Counted from the stretch's first letter, positions 10,659 through 21,448 are shown. The stretch: DNA of 64,000 bases from Cervus elaphus (GCF_910594005.1 NC_057845.1:4808001-4872000), one strand, 5' to 3'. Program-made: numbers and translations. The notes: generated by a model from the sequence alone, not told the origin.

Positions 10659-11942
10659 TTCAGTTCAGTCGCTCAGTCGTGTCTGACTCTTTGCGACCCC
10701 ATGGATTGCAGCATGCCAGGCCTCCCTGTCCATCACCAACTCCCAGAGTTTACCCAAACTCACATCCATCAAGTCGGTGATGCCATCCAACCATCTCACC
10801 CTCTGTCGTCCCCTTCTTCTCCCGCCTTCAATCTTTCCCAGCATCAGGGTCTTTTCAAATGAGTCAGCTCTTCTCATCAGGTGGCCAAAGTATTGGAGTT
10901 TCAGCTTCAATATCAGTCTTTCCAATGAGCACTGATCTCCTTTAGGATGGACTGGTTGGATCTCCTTGCAGTCCAAGGGACTCTCAAGAGTCTTCTCCAA
11001 CACCACAGTTCAAAACCATCAATTCTTCGGTGCTCAGCTTTCTTTATAGTCCAACCCTCAAATCCACACATGACTACTGGAAAAACCATAGCCTTGACTA
11101 GATGGACCTTTGTTGGCAAAGTAATGTCTCTGCTTTTTAATATGCTGTCTAGGTTGGGCATAACTTTCTTTCCAAGGAGTAAGCGTCTTTTAATTTCATG
11201 ACTGCAATCACCATCTGCAGTGATTTTGGAGTCCAAAAAAATAAAGGCAGCTGCTGTTTCCATTGTTTCCCCACCTATTTGCCATGAAGTGCCTGGATGC
11301 CATGATGTTAGTTTTCTGAATGTTGAGTTTTAAGCTAACTTTTTCACTCTCCTCTTTCACTTTCATCAAGAGGTTCTTTAGTTCTTCTTCGCTTTCTGCC
11401 ATAAGGGTGGTGTCATCTGCATATCTGAGGTTACTGATATTTCTCCCGGCAGTCTTGATTCCAGCTTGTGCTTCTTCCAGCCCAGCGTTTCTCATGATGT
11501 ACTCTGCATATAAGTTAAATAAGCAGGGTGACAATATACAGCCTTGACATACTCCTTTTCCTATTTGGAACCAGTCTGTTGTTCCATGTCCAGTTCTAAC
11601 TGTTGCTTCCTGACCTGCATACAGGTTTCTCAAGAGGCAGGTCAGGTGGTTTGGTATTCCCATCTCTTTCAGAATTTTCCACAGTTTGTTGTGATCCACA
11701 CAGTCAAAGGCTTTGGCATAGTCAATAAAGCAGAAATAGATGTTTTTCTGGAACTCTCTTGCTTTTTTTGATGATCCAGCAGATGTTTGCAATTTGATCT
11801 CTGATTCCTCTGCCTTTCCTAAAACCAGCTTGAACATCTGGAAGTTCACGGTTCACGTATTGCTGCAGCCTGGCTTGGAGAATTTTGAGCTTTGCTTTAC
11901 TAGCATGTGAGATGAGTGCAATTGTGCGGTAGTTTGAGCATT
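10659..11942 (-). mobile_element. BovB (RTE) LINE, 5'-truncated, nested in L1M
   Basis: About 1.28 kb of antisense BovB, from 3' tail 'cagttcagtcgctcag' (left) to a mid-ORF truncation at 'gtttgagca'. Contains the reverse transcriptase core. L1 on the two sides joins as '...gaactctt' and 'ataactcaat...', the normal uninterrupted L1 order, leaving only 2-3 bases of shared T: no readable target-site duplication, unlike the other BovB copies in this window. Confidence 0.93.
10913..11849 (-). pseudogene. BovB reverse transcriptase remnant
   Basis: Minus frame 11208-11849 (213 codons) encodes palm motifs: FIDYAKAFD (complement of 11703-11729, motif A with its catalytic Asp) and YADD (complement of 11412-11423, motif C). 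The C-terminal part, ending in a CWRRLLRVPWTARRSNQ-like stretch, continues in a different frame (10913-11263), so at least one frameshift separates them. The endonuclease domain is absent because the copy is 5'-truncated. Non-functional. Confidence 0.85.
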
Positions 11943-12548
11943 TATAACTCAATAATAAAAAGACAATCCAATTAAAAGTGGACAAAGGATTTGAATAGGT
12001 ATTTCTTCAGAAAACATGTAGAAATGGCCAATAAACACACAAAAGGATGCTTAACATTATTATCCATGAAGGAAATGCAAATCAAAACCACAGTGAGGTA
12101 CTGCCTCGCACCTACTAGAATGGGTTAGAATAAAAAAGGTATCTAATTACAAGTGTTGGTGAGGATTTGGAGAAATTGGAACCTTTCTACACTGCAGGAG
12201 AGAATGTAAAATGATGAAGTTGCTTTGGAAAGAAGTTTGACAGTTCTTCAAAAGCTTAAAAACTATGGTCTATATGACCCAATAATTCTACTCCTTGGTA
12301 TATATCTAAGAGAAATGAAAACTTATATCCAAACAAAACATATCCATGAATGTTCCTGGCAGCATTGTTCATATTAGCTAAAAAGTGGCAACAACCCAAA
12401 TATCCATCAACTAAAGAATGGATAAATAAAAGTAACATATATAATACATACAGAAGAATATGATTCAGCAATAAAAAAAAATATGGTACTGATACATACT
12501 CCAACATGGGAGAACCTTGAAAGCATTATGGTAAGTGGGAGAATGGGA

Positions 12549-12665
12549 TAGGAAATGGTGACTCACTCCAATGTTCTTGCTTGGAAAATTCCATGGACAG
12601 AGGAGCCTGGTGGGCTACAGTCCATGGGGCCACAGAGTCAGACATGACTGAGCACGCACACATGA
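12549..12665 (+). mobile_element. Bov-tA/Bov-A 3' fragment in L1M
   Basis: Only the body and tail are present ('ggaaatggtgactcactcc' to 'gactgagcacgcacacatg'); the tRNA-like head is missing. Sits between L1 words 'attatggtaagtgg' and 'aagaagctagtcac'. Confidence 0.85.
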
Positions 12666-12858
12666 AGTCTAAGAAGCTAGTCACAATGGACAACACATTG
12701 TATGATTCCATTTATATGAGATGTCCAGAATAGGCAAAGCTATAGAAAAAGAAAATAAATTAGTGCTTGTCAGGTATTGGCGGGAAACAGGAATGGGAAG
12801 TGACTGCCATGGGATTTTTTTAGGGGGAATGATGCAAATATTCTAAACTTAGTTTGAA

Positions 12859-13344
12859 GTGGCAAGCAGAGACATTACTTTGCTGACAAAGGTCTGTATA
12901 GTCAAAGCTATGGTTTTTCCAGTAGTCATGTATGGATATGAGAGTTGGAGCATTAAGAAGTCTGAGCACCAACGAATTGATGCTTTCGAACTGTGGTGCT
13001 GGAGAAGACTCTTGAGAGTCCCTTGGACTGCAAGGAGATCCAACCAGTCCATCCTAAAGGAGATCAGTCCTGGGTGTTCATTGGAAGGAATGATGTTGAA
13101 GTTGAAACTCCAGTAATTTGGCCACCTGATGTGAAGAGCTGACTCACTGGAAAAAGACCCTGATGCTGGTAAGGATTGAGGGCAGGAGGAGAAGTGGGCG
13201 ACAGAGGATGAGATGGTTGGATGGCATCACTGACTCAATGGATGTGAATTTGAGCAAACTCCTGGAGGTAGTGAAGGACAGGGAAGCCTGATGTGCTGCA
13301 GGTCGTGGGTCACAAAGAGTTGGACACGACTGAGCAACTGAGCA
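12859..13344 (+). mobile_element. BovB LINE 3' fragment with 8-bp target duplication
   Basis: Starts in the ORF 3' part ('gcagagacattactttgc') and ends 'gactgagcaactgagcaa'. Flanked by the direct repeat AGTTTGAA at 12851-12858 and 13345-13352, with L1 3' UTR continuing on the right, which proves insertion into the L1. A frame to 13116 keeps the C-terminal domain (WCWRRLLRVPWTARRSN) but then breaks. Confidence 0.92.
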
Positions 13345-13463
13345 AGTTTGAACTGATGGTTATCCAACTCTGCCAATATACTAACACCATTGACTTGACT
13401 TGTCTATTTTAAACACAGGAATTTTATGGTGTGCAAATTAAACATCTCAATAAAGATGTTTTT

Positions 13464-13924
13464 CATTTGACATTTAGCTGACATGTGATTTTTATTTGTG
13501 AGTTTTCATTACCAAAATATTTTCAGTGTTATGTTACTTCCTTTTAGTCCAATGATCAAAACATTTACAAAATAAATTAATAGAATACTTTTGGGAAAAA
13601 GCATAAAGATGTTTTTTTAAAAGGGAAGTGGGGTCGACCCAGCAACCAAAATGAAATGGGCCCAAGAGCAAAGAGCCTGGACCCACCATCTGGGTTTTTT
13701 CTCCCAGGACTCTTGATGCTAACTGCCTCATCTCCCAGCTATGGGTCCAAAAGCCTTTCCCCCTTCTGCATTTGGTGCCTAAGCCTTCCTGCCTGGACTT
13801 GACTTCCCTGCACTAATGTCCTGTTCATTCTGTCAGCCCCTGTCTGCCTAGCTAGTGCCTGACCTCACTGTTTCCTAGCCAGCCCCTCTCTCACTGTGCC
13901 TATCCTGATGTGCCTACATTGCAT
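13464..13924. other. Unassigned unique DNA
   Basis: AT-rich at left, C-rich at right (13740-13900); no gene or repeat recognised. Confidence 0.5.
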
Positions 13925-14055
13925 CCGCATAGTGACAGTTGTCATGTATTCTATTATTGTCTCAATTTGACAGATATGGAAACTGAGGTCAAAGAGATGA
14001 CCAGGTTCACATGGGGAGTAAATGGAGAAGGAGGATTTGAATCTAAGTCAAGAGA
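13925..14055 (-). mobile_element. MIR SINE fragment
   Basis: 'tgacagatatggaaactgag' followed by 'aatctaagtcaag' is the inverted MIR core. Diverged, no tail. Confidence 0.65.
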
Positions 14056-14343
14056 CAACCAGGCACCACTTGGCCTCAGCTGGCACTTGTTGACAGAGGG
14101 TTGGTGGAGGTCAAGATCACGATGTCTAGGTCTTATCTTCTGGGGCAGAGTCCCACCACTGCAGAAGGACTGGGCTGTTTGAGTCCTTCCGCTCTGGGAT
14201 CTTCTTGGATCTCTCCTTCTTATTTTCCCAGTCTTCCCCCTAAAGACTGTGTTGCTTCCCACAGCCAGCCTCCTGTGGCTGCTGGAGGCCCACTTTGCTC
14301 AGAGCTGAAGTGCTGAAGTGTCTTAGAATTTCTATTCCCCCAA
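14056..14343. other. Unassigned unique DNA
   Basis: No feature beyond ordinary unique sequence between the MIR and the Bov-tA target duplication. Confidence 0.5.
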
Positions 14344-14353
14344 GGTGGCTCTT

Positions 14354-14570
14354 GGGCTTCTCTGGTGGCTCAAATACTAAAGAATCTGCCCACAGTGCAG
14401 GAGACCTGGGTTCGATCCCTGAGTCGGGAAGATCCTCTAGAGAAAGGAATGGCAACCCACTCCAGTATTCTTGCCTGGAAAATTCCATGGACGGAGGAGC
14501 CTGGTGGGCTGCAGTCCATAGGGTCACAAAAGAGTTGGACATGACTGAACGATTGACACTTTGACTTCAG
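14354..14570 (+). mobile_element. Bov-tA SINE with target duplication
   Basis: Head 'gggcttctctggtggctc', B-box 'ggttcgatccctgag', body and tail 'gattgacactttgacttca'. Target duplication GGTGGCTCTT (14344-14353) and GGTGGCTTTT (14571-14580), one mismatch. Confidence 0.95.
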
Positions 14571-14689
14571 GGTGGCTTTTATCCTCTCACTGATGATGTG
14601 TGGTTAAGAAAGGCCCAGCTTCCCTGCCTCCACTGGGGATGACTCTGAGGTGTAACTGACACCCCCCAGCCCCTTGTAGGAGTGGGTGG

Positions 14690-14880
14690 AAGCAGCCTCT
14701 GAACAGTCTTGTGTGAGATCATACCCTTGCTTACTTTCTTCTCCTTCCTTGTCCCGCTTTCTCACCGCCTTACCCATTTCCCTTGGGAGCTTATCCTTGA
14801 TAAATTGCTGGCACGTGAACCTTTGTTTCTGGTCCCCTGGGAAAACTAGCTTAGGGCAGAACATAGGTGAGGCTCTGAAC
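14690..14880 (+). mobile_element. Possible old ERVL/MaLR-type LTR fragment
   Basis: 'gtgtgagatcatacccttgc', 'ttgataaattgctgg' and 'tttgtttctggtcccctggg' resemble the R/U5 side of an old LTR, including a degenerate polyadenylation-signal area. Termini not seen; tentative. Confidence 0.4.
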
Positions 14881-15012
14881 ACGGCCCAGAGCCCATCGTA
14901 TGTGTTCATTAAACAGCACCTGATACTAGCTCTGCTGTCCTAGTGACCAAAGCTTCTGAAGGATGCCCTCCTCTTCTCCCACTTGACCCTCAGTTTTTAG
15001 CACTAATTCTTT

Positions 15013-15218
15013 TCTGACTCATTGGAAAAGATCCTGATGCTGGGAAAGTTTGAGGGCAGAAGAAGAAGGGGGTAAAAGAGGGTGAGATGGCTGGATGGCA
15101 TCATCAACTCAATGGACATGAGTTTGAGCAAACTTCGGGAGGTAGTAAAGGACAGGGAAGCCTGGCGTGCTGCAGTCTATGGGGTTGCAAAGAATTGGAC
15201 ATGACTGAGTGACTGAAA
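15013..15218 (+). mobile_element. BovB LINE 3' end
   Basis: 'tctgactcattggaaaag' to 'gactgagtgactgaaaaac': last about 205 bases of BovB including the end of the ORF and 3' UTR. The terminal CTGAA repeat is reduced to one unit. Confidence 0.92.
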
Positions 15219-16079
15219 AACAACTTTGTTTTCTAAACTTTATTTTCAGTATTTTTTTAAAGTGTAATTAGAAACTTTCAATGCAGAAATAATCCTAGCA
15301 AACCATTTAAAAGCTTTGTTATTGGACAAAAATTTCACATCAGGTCCACCAGGATGCTGGTCCAGCACTGAGTCCCCCACCCCCAGCACCAATTCATGCA
15401 TGTGACACTCTATAGGACAGGCAGGCTGCCATCTCCAAATCACCCCACCACCTGGGTCTGGATGTCTAGCAGCCAGAAGCCATAGTGACTTCTAGCTTGG
15501 GCTGGAAACTTCCAGAACTCTCTCCTCTGATTGCTTGAATTTATAAGCACTGTCACCCCCGTGTTACCTGAATGCTCAGGGCCGAGCCATGGCCCAACCA
15601 GGAGCCCTGAGCTCTCCACATCCTCCACGGGACCCATGATGGCCAGGACGGTCCTGAGGATGGAGGCCGTGCTGTGACTCCCAACACCCAACCAGACAGG
15701 GCTGCCTGCCGTCGCCCCCTCCCCCATCACCACCCTCCCAGCCCCAGTGGTCCCCACCTCAATCATGAATTCTTGAATTATGAGAAAGAGGTAGAGAGAG
15801 CAGAAAACTAGAGATCAGGGATCAGTCTTGGGCCCCAACCGTGTCTGCTTCTCTTCAGAACTACTCTGCCCTTATACCACCCAGCAATGCTCACATCTGG
15901 CCTTGAAGGTGCCACCTGCACCTTCAAAAGATTTTTAAGTTTTGAGAAAAGTTACATTCAGACCTCTAAGAAGCCAGCTTCCAACGCTTTCCCTGCCCTG
16001 CCCCCTAAAAATAAAAATAACATATTTATTGAGAGTTTAATGTGTAAGCATAAAAAACCTTTTGTAATAAAATAAAAAT
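15219..16079. other. Unassigned unique DNA, GC-rich middle
   Basis: 15340-15770 is GC-rich and a minus frame of 108 codons is open over 15440-15766; its peptide (Gly/Ser/Val-rich) has no signature I recognise and no splice or promoter context. Otherwise no feature. Confidence 0.4.
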
Positions 16080-16290
16080 ATCAAATATTTATATAGTCCT
16101 TGTCACACGCTAAGGTCTTTGCAAAGTACTTGAAATATATTAATTCATTGAATCTTCTCAATAAACCTATGAAGCCAGCACTGTTAACATCGTCAGTCTC
16201 ATTTTCACAGATGAGCAAACAAGGTCAGAGATGTTGAGTAACTTGCCCAAGTTCACGCAGGCAGAAACAGTGGAGCTGGGGTTTCAACTT
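16080..16290 (-). mobile_element. MIR SINE
   Basis: Inverted MIR: 'aataaacctatgaagccagc', 'ttttcacagatgagcaaac', 'agtaacttgcccaag'. One of the better preserved MIRs here. Confidence 0.75.
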
Positions 16291-17186
16291 GGTTAGTGCA
16301 GCCTGGAGCCTCTGTTCTCAACTGTGAGGCTCTCCCGTCTCCTTATAACATAGCAGAGACGATGGCCTATGAGCAGGCCAAGGGAACAGTCCCAGCCTTA
16401 TTCCTGAGGGTCTGCTATGTGCAGAAGTCCAGTAATCTGAAATGTCGCCCCTACCATGTGTATGCACACATACACACTCACTCATGTAGGTTTCTCCCAG
16501 GGCCTGGTGTTACTCCTCTCTGGTTAAGCTTCTCCCTCTCTGAGGAACAGAGCTGCTGTTCCTCAGCAAACCCACACAGAACAACTACTTCCTGCTGTCG
16601 CGGCCCCCCCACCCAGCAATTCTCCAACAAAGCTCTGATCCAGCCTTTTCTAGATAGACAGCCTCTGCTCTACTCAAGGTGGAAAGGATGATGTGGGCAT
16701 TTTCGTGTCTCATAGCGCCTCGAATATTCCTCCAAGCGAGGAGCTTGGAAAGTCTTTGGAAGATGCATGGATGGAGGAGAAGGAAAAGAACCATTAAGTG
16801 GTTTCCAAACTGTTCTGAGGAATTCGGGTGGTCCCTGCGGGTACTGCAAGGTTCAGCCCTGGGGGATAGAGAGAAGGGCAGTGCCACGTTGTGGTGGTGG
16901 TGGTGGTGGGGGTCTTTCTTGTAACCTTCTCCCGCCTCCAGGGTCCTCACTCACCCTCTTCCCGCTTCAACCAGCGAAGCTCTGTCTCCATGTTTTGCAT
17001 GTCTTTAAGTAATCTGCTGTTCAAACAGTATTTGAAACCCCCTTTTCTAGGAGAAGTTAGAGGACTTCTCTCCCTGTAGCAGGTGAGCTGACTCAGCCAC
17101 AGACATCCCACCTTATATCCTACCCTCTTCTGACATCTGATAGTCATGGCTCCTCCTGGAGGGTCTGTCTCTACTACACTCTCCTA
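16291..17186. other. Unassigned unique DNA
   Basis: Nearly 900 bases with no recognised element apart from a short (GTG)n run at 16891-16909. Frames up to 131 codons (16296-16691) show no family signature. Confidence 0.5.
16891..16909 (+). repeat. (GTG)n microsatellite
   Basis: Six uninterrupted GTG units, then a G run. Confidence 0.9.
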
Positions 17187-17198
17187 ATCAGATGCTGA

Positions 17199-17869
17199 AA
17201 ACTAAGATCATGGCATCTGGTCCCATCACTTCATGGCAAATAGATGGGGAAACAGTGGAAACAGTGACAGACTTTATTTTTGGGGGCTCCAAAATCACTG
17301 TAGATGGTGACTGCAGCCATGAAATTAAAAGACGCTTGCTCCTTGGAAGAAAAGTTATGATCAACCTAGGCAGCATATTAAAAAGCAGAGACATTACTTT
17401 GCCAACAAAGGTCTGTCTAGTCAAAGCTATGGTTTTTCCAGTAGTCATGTATGGATATGAGAGTTGAACTATAAAGAAAGCTGAGCGCCGAAGAATTGAT
17501 GCTTTTGAACTGTGGTGTTGGAGAAGACTCTTGAGAGTCCCTTGGATTGCAAGGAGATCCAACCAGTCCATCCTAAAGGAAATCAGTCCTGAATATTCAT
17601 TGGAAGGACTGATGTTGACACTGAAACGCCAATACTTTGGCCACCTCATGCAAAGAACTCATTGGAAAAGACCCTGATGCTGGGAAAGATTGAAAGTGGG
17701 AGGAGAAGGGGATGACAGAGGATGAGATGGTTGAATGGCATATTGACTCAATGGACATGAGTTTGAGTAAACTCCGGGAATTGGTGATGGACAGGGAAGC
17801 CTGGCATGCTGCGATTCATGGGGTCGCAAAGAGTCGGACATGACTGAGCGACTGAACTGAACTGACTGC
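17199..17869 (+). mobile_element. BovB LINE 3' fragment with 12-bp target duplication
   Basis: From ORF 3' part ('aaactaagatcatggcatc') to tail 'actgaactgaactgactgc'. Exact direct repeat ATCAGATGCTGA at 17187-17198 and 17870-17881 defines the insertion. The ORF piece is open 17192-17467 and then hits a stop where other copies read Trp (GAGAGTTGA). Confidence 0.95.
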
Positions 17870-18115
17870 ATCAGATGCTGAGCCAGATCGCAGTTAACCA
17901 GAGGTAAATGTGTCTGTTTTTAAGTCATCCAGGTAAAGTAGCCTGTCACTGCATCATTTTCCAGCATCCCTCACACTAGCCTGGCTTCCAGGCAGAGACG
18001 GGAAACCTGGGCTGGCAGTCTTAGAGTGGGCATGGTGACTCTGGTGAGACCTTTGGTGCGAGATCCTTAGGAGGCATTAGATTAGCACCCTTCCCTGGGC
18101 TCTTTGTTACTGCCG

Positions 18116-18293
18116 ACCAAGTGCGGTCCCCAGGCAGCAGAGCAGCATCACCTGGGAACTTGTTAGAGAGGCAAAGTCTCAGACCCGCCCAAGTCCTGTG
18201 GAAATAGAAAGTCCAGAGCGAGGCCCAGCAGTCTGCTTTCATAGCCCTGCCTGTCATTCCCCTGCTCGCTGGCTTTGGAGGACCTCTGCTCTG
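18116..18293 (+). mobile_element. MER5A-like hAT-Charlie element
   Basis: 'gcagcatcacctgggaactt' and 'gcccagcagtctgctttc' match the non-autonomous hAT MER5A core; right end 'gctttggaggacctctgc' resembles its terminal inverted repeat. Ancient and non-coding. Confidence 0.65.
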
Positions 18294-18762
18294 GGTAACT
18301 GAATCACCAGCACCCTTTCAGCTCTTGTATCCACTGTGAGTCAGTAACCCAGTGGGTCCTGTGTCTTGGAGCTGACAGGGGTTCAAGCGAGGCCCATTGT
18401 GAACATGTTTAGATACTAATTGTGATTTGAGGAAATTGCTCAGATCAAAGGAAGGTATTCGAAAACCAGGACCCATGTGTTTCCCATCCCAGAAAAACCC
18501 GCAGAGCCTTCTTGTATGTAGGTCTTTCAAGAAAGAAAACATCACACAGGTTTCCTTTTAGTTCTATGAAAAAGTCAGTAATCCTGGGAACATTGAAAAG
18601 CCATGTGATGTCTTGGGATCCAAAACCAGCCAAACAGGATGGGATTAAGAGTCACTGGGCTTTGGAAAATGTCCCAATTTCCAGGTACCAGTAGGAAGTC
18701 CTAATCGTGTGATTCTTGGACAAGTTTACTTCTTCCTTTCTAAAGTAAATAATTTGTTTTCA
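18294..18762. other. Unassigned unique DNA
   Basis: No gene or repeat recognised. Confidence 0.5.
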
Positions 18763-18770
18763 CTGGATGA

Positions 18771-19183
18771 TCAGTTCAGTTCAGTTCAGTTCAGTTGCTC
18801 AGTCATGTCTAACTCTTTGTGACTACATGGACTGCAGGACACCAGGCTTCCCTGTCCATCACCAACTCCCAGAGCTTGCTCAAACTCATGTCTGAGTCAA
18901 TGATGCTATCCAACTATCTCATCCTCTGTTGTCCCCTTCTCTGCCTACCTTCAATCTTTCCCAGAATCAGGGTCTTTTCAAATGAGTCAGTTCTTCGCAT
19001 CAGGTGGCCAAAGTATTGGAATTTCAGCTTCACTACAAGTTCTTCCAATGAACATTCAGAACTGATTTCCTTTAGGTTGGCTGGTTGGATCTCCTTGCAG
19101 TCCAAGGGACTCTCAAGAGTCTTCTCCAACACCACAGTTCAAAAGCCTCAATTCTTCAGCACTCAGTTTTGTTTATGGTCCAG
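18771..19183 (-). mobile_element. BovB LINE 3' end, five-unit terminal repeat
   Basis: Begins with five TCAGT units (complement of the BovB CTGAA-type tail) and runs into the ORF 3' part, ending 'tttatggtccagct'. Flanks CTGGATGA (18763-18770) and CTGGCTGA (19184-19191) are a probable 8-bp target duplication with one mismatch. Confidence 0.93.
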
Positions 19184-19286
19184 CTGGCTGATGGAGACAC
19201 TGAAATATCGTGTGAAGCTGGTCATGTACTACGGGCTTTGGAAAATGCTGAATGTGGAATAATTAATTACAATAAAAGCTTGCTCT

Positions 19287-19648
19287 GGGCTTCCCTTGTG
19301 GTTCAGTGGTAACGAGTACACCTGCCAATGCAGGAGACACGGGTTCCATCCCTGATCGGGGAGGACTCCACATGCTGTGGAGCAGCGAGCCCGTGGCCCC
19401 AGCTCCTGAGCCTGTGCTTTGGGGGCGGGAGCTACACCTGCTGAGCCCACGCACTATAACTACTGAAGCTCGTGTGCCCTGGAGCCCGTGCTCTGCCACA
19501 AGAGAAGCCTCCGCAGTGAGAAGCCCGCACATCACAGCTGGAGAGGAGCCCTCAGTCCCTGCAACTAGAGAAAGGCCCGTGTGGCAACGAAGACCCAGAA
19601 GGGCCCCCAGAATAAATAACTCACTAAAGAAATAAGTTTTTTTTTAAA
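19287..19648 (+). mobile_element. CHR-type tRNA-derived SINE, long copy with target duplication
   Basis: Head 'gggcttcccttgtggttc', body with repeated 'gcccgtg' words, end 'cccccagaataaataac' plus A/T tail. Target duplication AAAGCTTGCTCT (19275-19286) and AAAGGTTGCTCT (19649-19660), one mismatch. Essentially complete. Confidence 0.9.
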
Positions 19649-19660
19649 AAAGGTTGCTCT

Positions 19661-19984
19661 ATACTGAATGTCTCAGAACCTGAAAATTCATCAAGCCTAT
19701 GGCTTTCCAGCCTCTGTGATGCTCTCAGCATCAAGAATATGCCACACCTTTAATTCTCTGTAGCTAGTTTTCTAAACACAAAGCAAGGCTTCCAAGATGC
19801 TTTATTTGGCTCTTGTTTTCCTTTTGCAGTGTCTGCTTACAAATGCTTTAATTTTTATTTTCTATTTTTTTGATGGATGTGCAGTCCTTCCTAAAGCCTA
19901 CAGCAAGATCCCCACCTTTCCACCTGCATGTCATTTCTGCAAAAAGATACTAGTAGTTGGGTGCATGATAGAAGGCAATCACTT
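19661..19984. other. Unassigned unique DNA
   Basis: AT-rich, no recognised feature. Confidence 0.5.
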
Positions 19985-20330
19985 TCAGAAAGACATCCAA
20001 CCCTGAGCTTTGAATCACGTTATTTTTTACACACCAACAAAGAACAAATGCGTTTCTCAATTATGAAACCCATCTGTGAGGTGCCTTTCAAAGCAGGCAG
20101 TTGTGCAGCCAGTCCTTGGATCAAATTCTTCAATCATCTTGAAACAGTAGTTGCCCCCTGGCCCACTGCACGCTTGCTTGTGCAATACGATAGCATTGTG
20201 CGCTTTGCTTTTTAAGTTTAACACGTTTTCCATTCATTCCAACTGGTACCAAAGTGATTCTGAAACACTGAGGGTGGCAATAGACAGCGGTAACAACCCC
20301 TTGGGAAGGATTGTCACCAATCAACTTGAA
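19985..20330. promoter_or_regulatory. Candidate conserved non-coding element
   Basis: Repeat-free, non-coding. Contains 'tgcttgtgcaatacgatagc' (C/EBP-like TTGTGCAAT), 'attcttcaatcatcttg', 'gctttttaagtttaacacg' and 'cattcattccaactggtacc'. Texture similar to the other candidate blocks; conservation not measured. Confidence 0.3.
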
Positions 20331-20497
20331 GATTCCAGTGGCCGCTGAGCTGGAATTGGGTTTCCCTGCCTGAAACCACTAGACCTTCCTCCTCGGAAGC
20401 ATTCTCTGGACACAGATAGCACTGCGTGGAATCAGTCCTAGTCTCGGGACTCCATAGCCAAAATGGCAGGAAACCGGGAGAGTCTTTAGAAGCCATC

Positions 20498-20934
20498 TGT
20501 TATGGATTGAATTACATACCTCCAAAAGACGCCAAAGTCTAACCCCCAGCACCCAGGAACATGATCTTACTTGGAAATAGGGTCTCTGCAGATGATCAAG
20601 CTAAGACGAGATTCAGTGTGACTGATGTCCTTATGAAAAGGGGAAATTTGGGTGCTGGACAAACAGGCATGCAGGGAAGTATCATCTAAAGATGAAGGCA
20701 GAGACCAAGGTGATGCTCCTACAAGCCAGGGGACACCAAAGGTAGCTAGCAAACCACCTGAAGCTGGAGGAGAGGCTGGGGACAGCGTGCACCTCACAGG
20801 CTCAGAAGGAACCAGCCCTGCCGACACCCTGATCTTGAACTTCCAGCCTCCAGAACTGTGAGAGAATACATTTCTGCTGTTTAAGCTACCCAGTGTGTGG
20901 TGCTTTGTTACAGCAACTCTGGGGAATTAATACA
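20498..20934 (+). mobile_element. MaLR-type solo LTR (MLT1-like), apparently complete
   Basis: Runs from TGTTATGGATTGAATT to ATTAATACA: TG...CA ends plus family words 'acttggaaatagggtctctg', 'gatgtccttatgaaaag', 'cagcctccagaactgtgaga' and 'gtggtgctttgttacagc'. Length (437) suits a full LTR. The polyadenylation area reads 'gagaatacattt' instead of AATAAA. Solo: no internal region on either side. Confidence 0.75.
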
Positions 20935-21247
20935 CATATCCATTCAAGTCTACAGATGAACCTCTGAGTCCTGAGGGTCCCATAGAAATAAGCAGTTAGG
21001 GAAAAACTGAGCCTTCTTAGAACATGGATTACAGTCAACTATCTTTCCATTATTGTACCATCATCTCACTGCCAAAGGAAATAACCTGAGCCTTGCCTTG
21101 AAAGATCATTGCAGCATCACTCCCCAAGGCTTCTTTTTAAATTAAAGTCTCTTTCTCTAGCACTGAAGTGCTGAGAACATGAAGGTGACCAAGATTCAGC
21201 CGCTCAGCCAGGAGATTTCTCTGCAGCAAAGCCTTGTTTAGCTTTGA
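20935..21247. other. Unassigned unique DNA
   Basis: No feature recognised. Confidence 0.5.
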
Positions 21248-21448
21248 TGTCCTGGTGTTTCAATCGGTAAAGAATCTGCCTGCAATGCAGGAGACCCAGG
21301 TTCGATCCCTGGGTTGAGAAGATCCCCTGGAGAAGGGAATGGCAATCCACTCCAGTGTTCTTGCCTGGAGAATTCCATGGACAGAGGGGCCTGGCAGGCT
21401 ACGATCCATGGGGTCGCAAACAGTCAGACACAACTGAGCAACTAAATT
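21248..21448 (+). mobile_element. Bov-tA SINE
   Basis: Near full length, B-box 'aggttcgatccctggg' intact, tail 'caactgagcaactaaattc' without a poly(A) run. Confidence 0.95.

Larger units (their letters stand above)
10290..13463 (+). mobile_element. Old L1M LINE, ORF2 3' part plus 3' UTR, with three nested insertions
   Basis: L1 blocks at 10290-10660, 11943-12548, 12666-12858 and 13345-13463 read continuously when the insertions are skipped: 'tcaattcaaaatggattt', 'gaaatgcaaatcaaaacc', 'ggagaaattggaacctt', 'ggcaacaacccaaatatcc', then 3' UTR 'cacattgtatgattcc' and the end 'caataaagatg'. No frame of length survives. It is the oldest layer here, interrupted by BovB minus, a Bov-tA fragment and BovB plus. 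Confidence 0.85.

Noticed and set aside
16296..16691. 131-codon plus frame in unique DNA
   Set aside because: Sits partly in an inverted MIR border, no signature, start not supported; chance frame.
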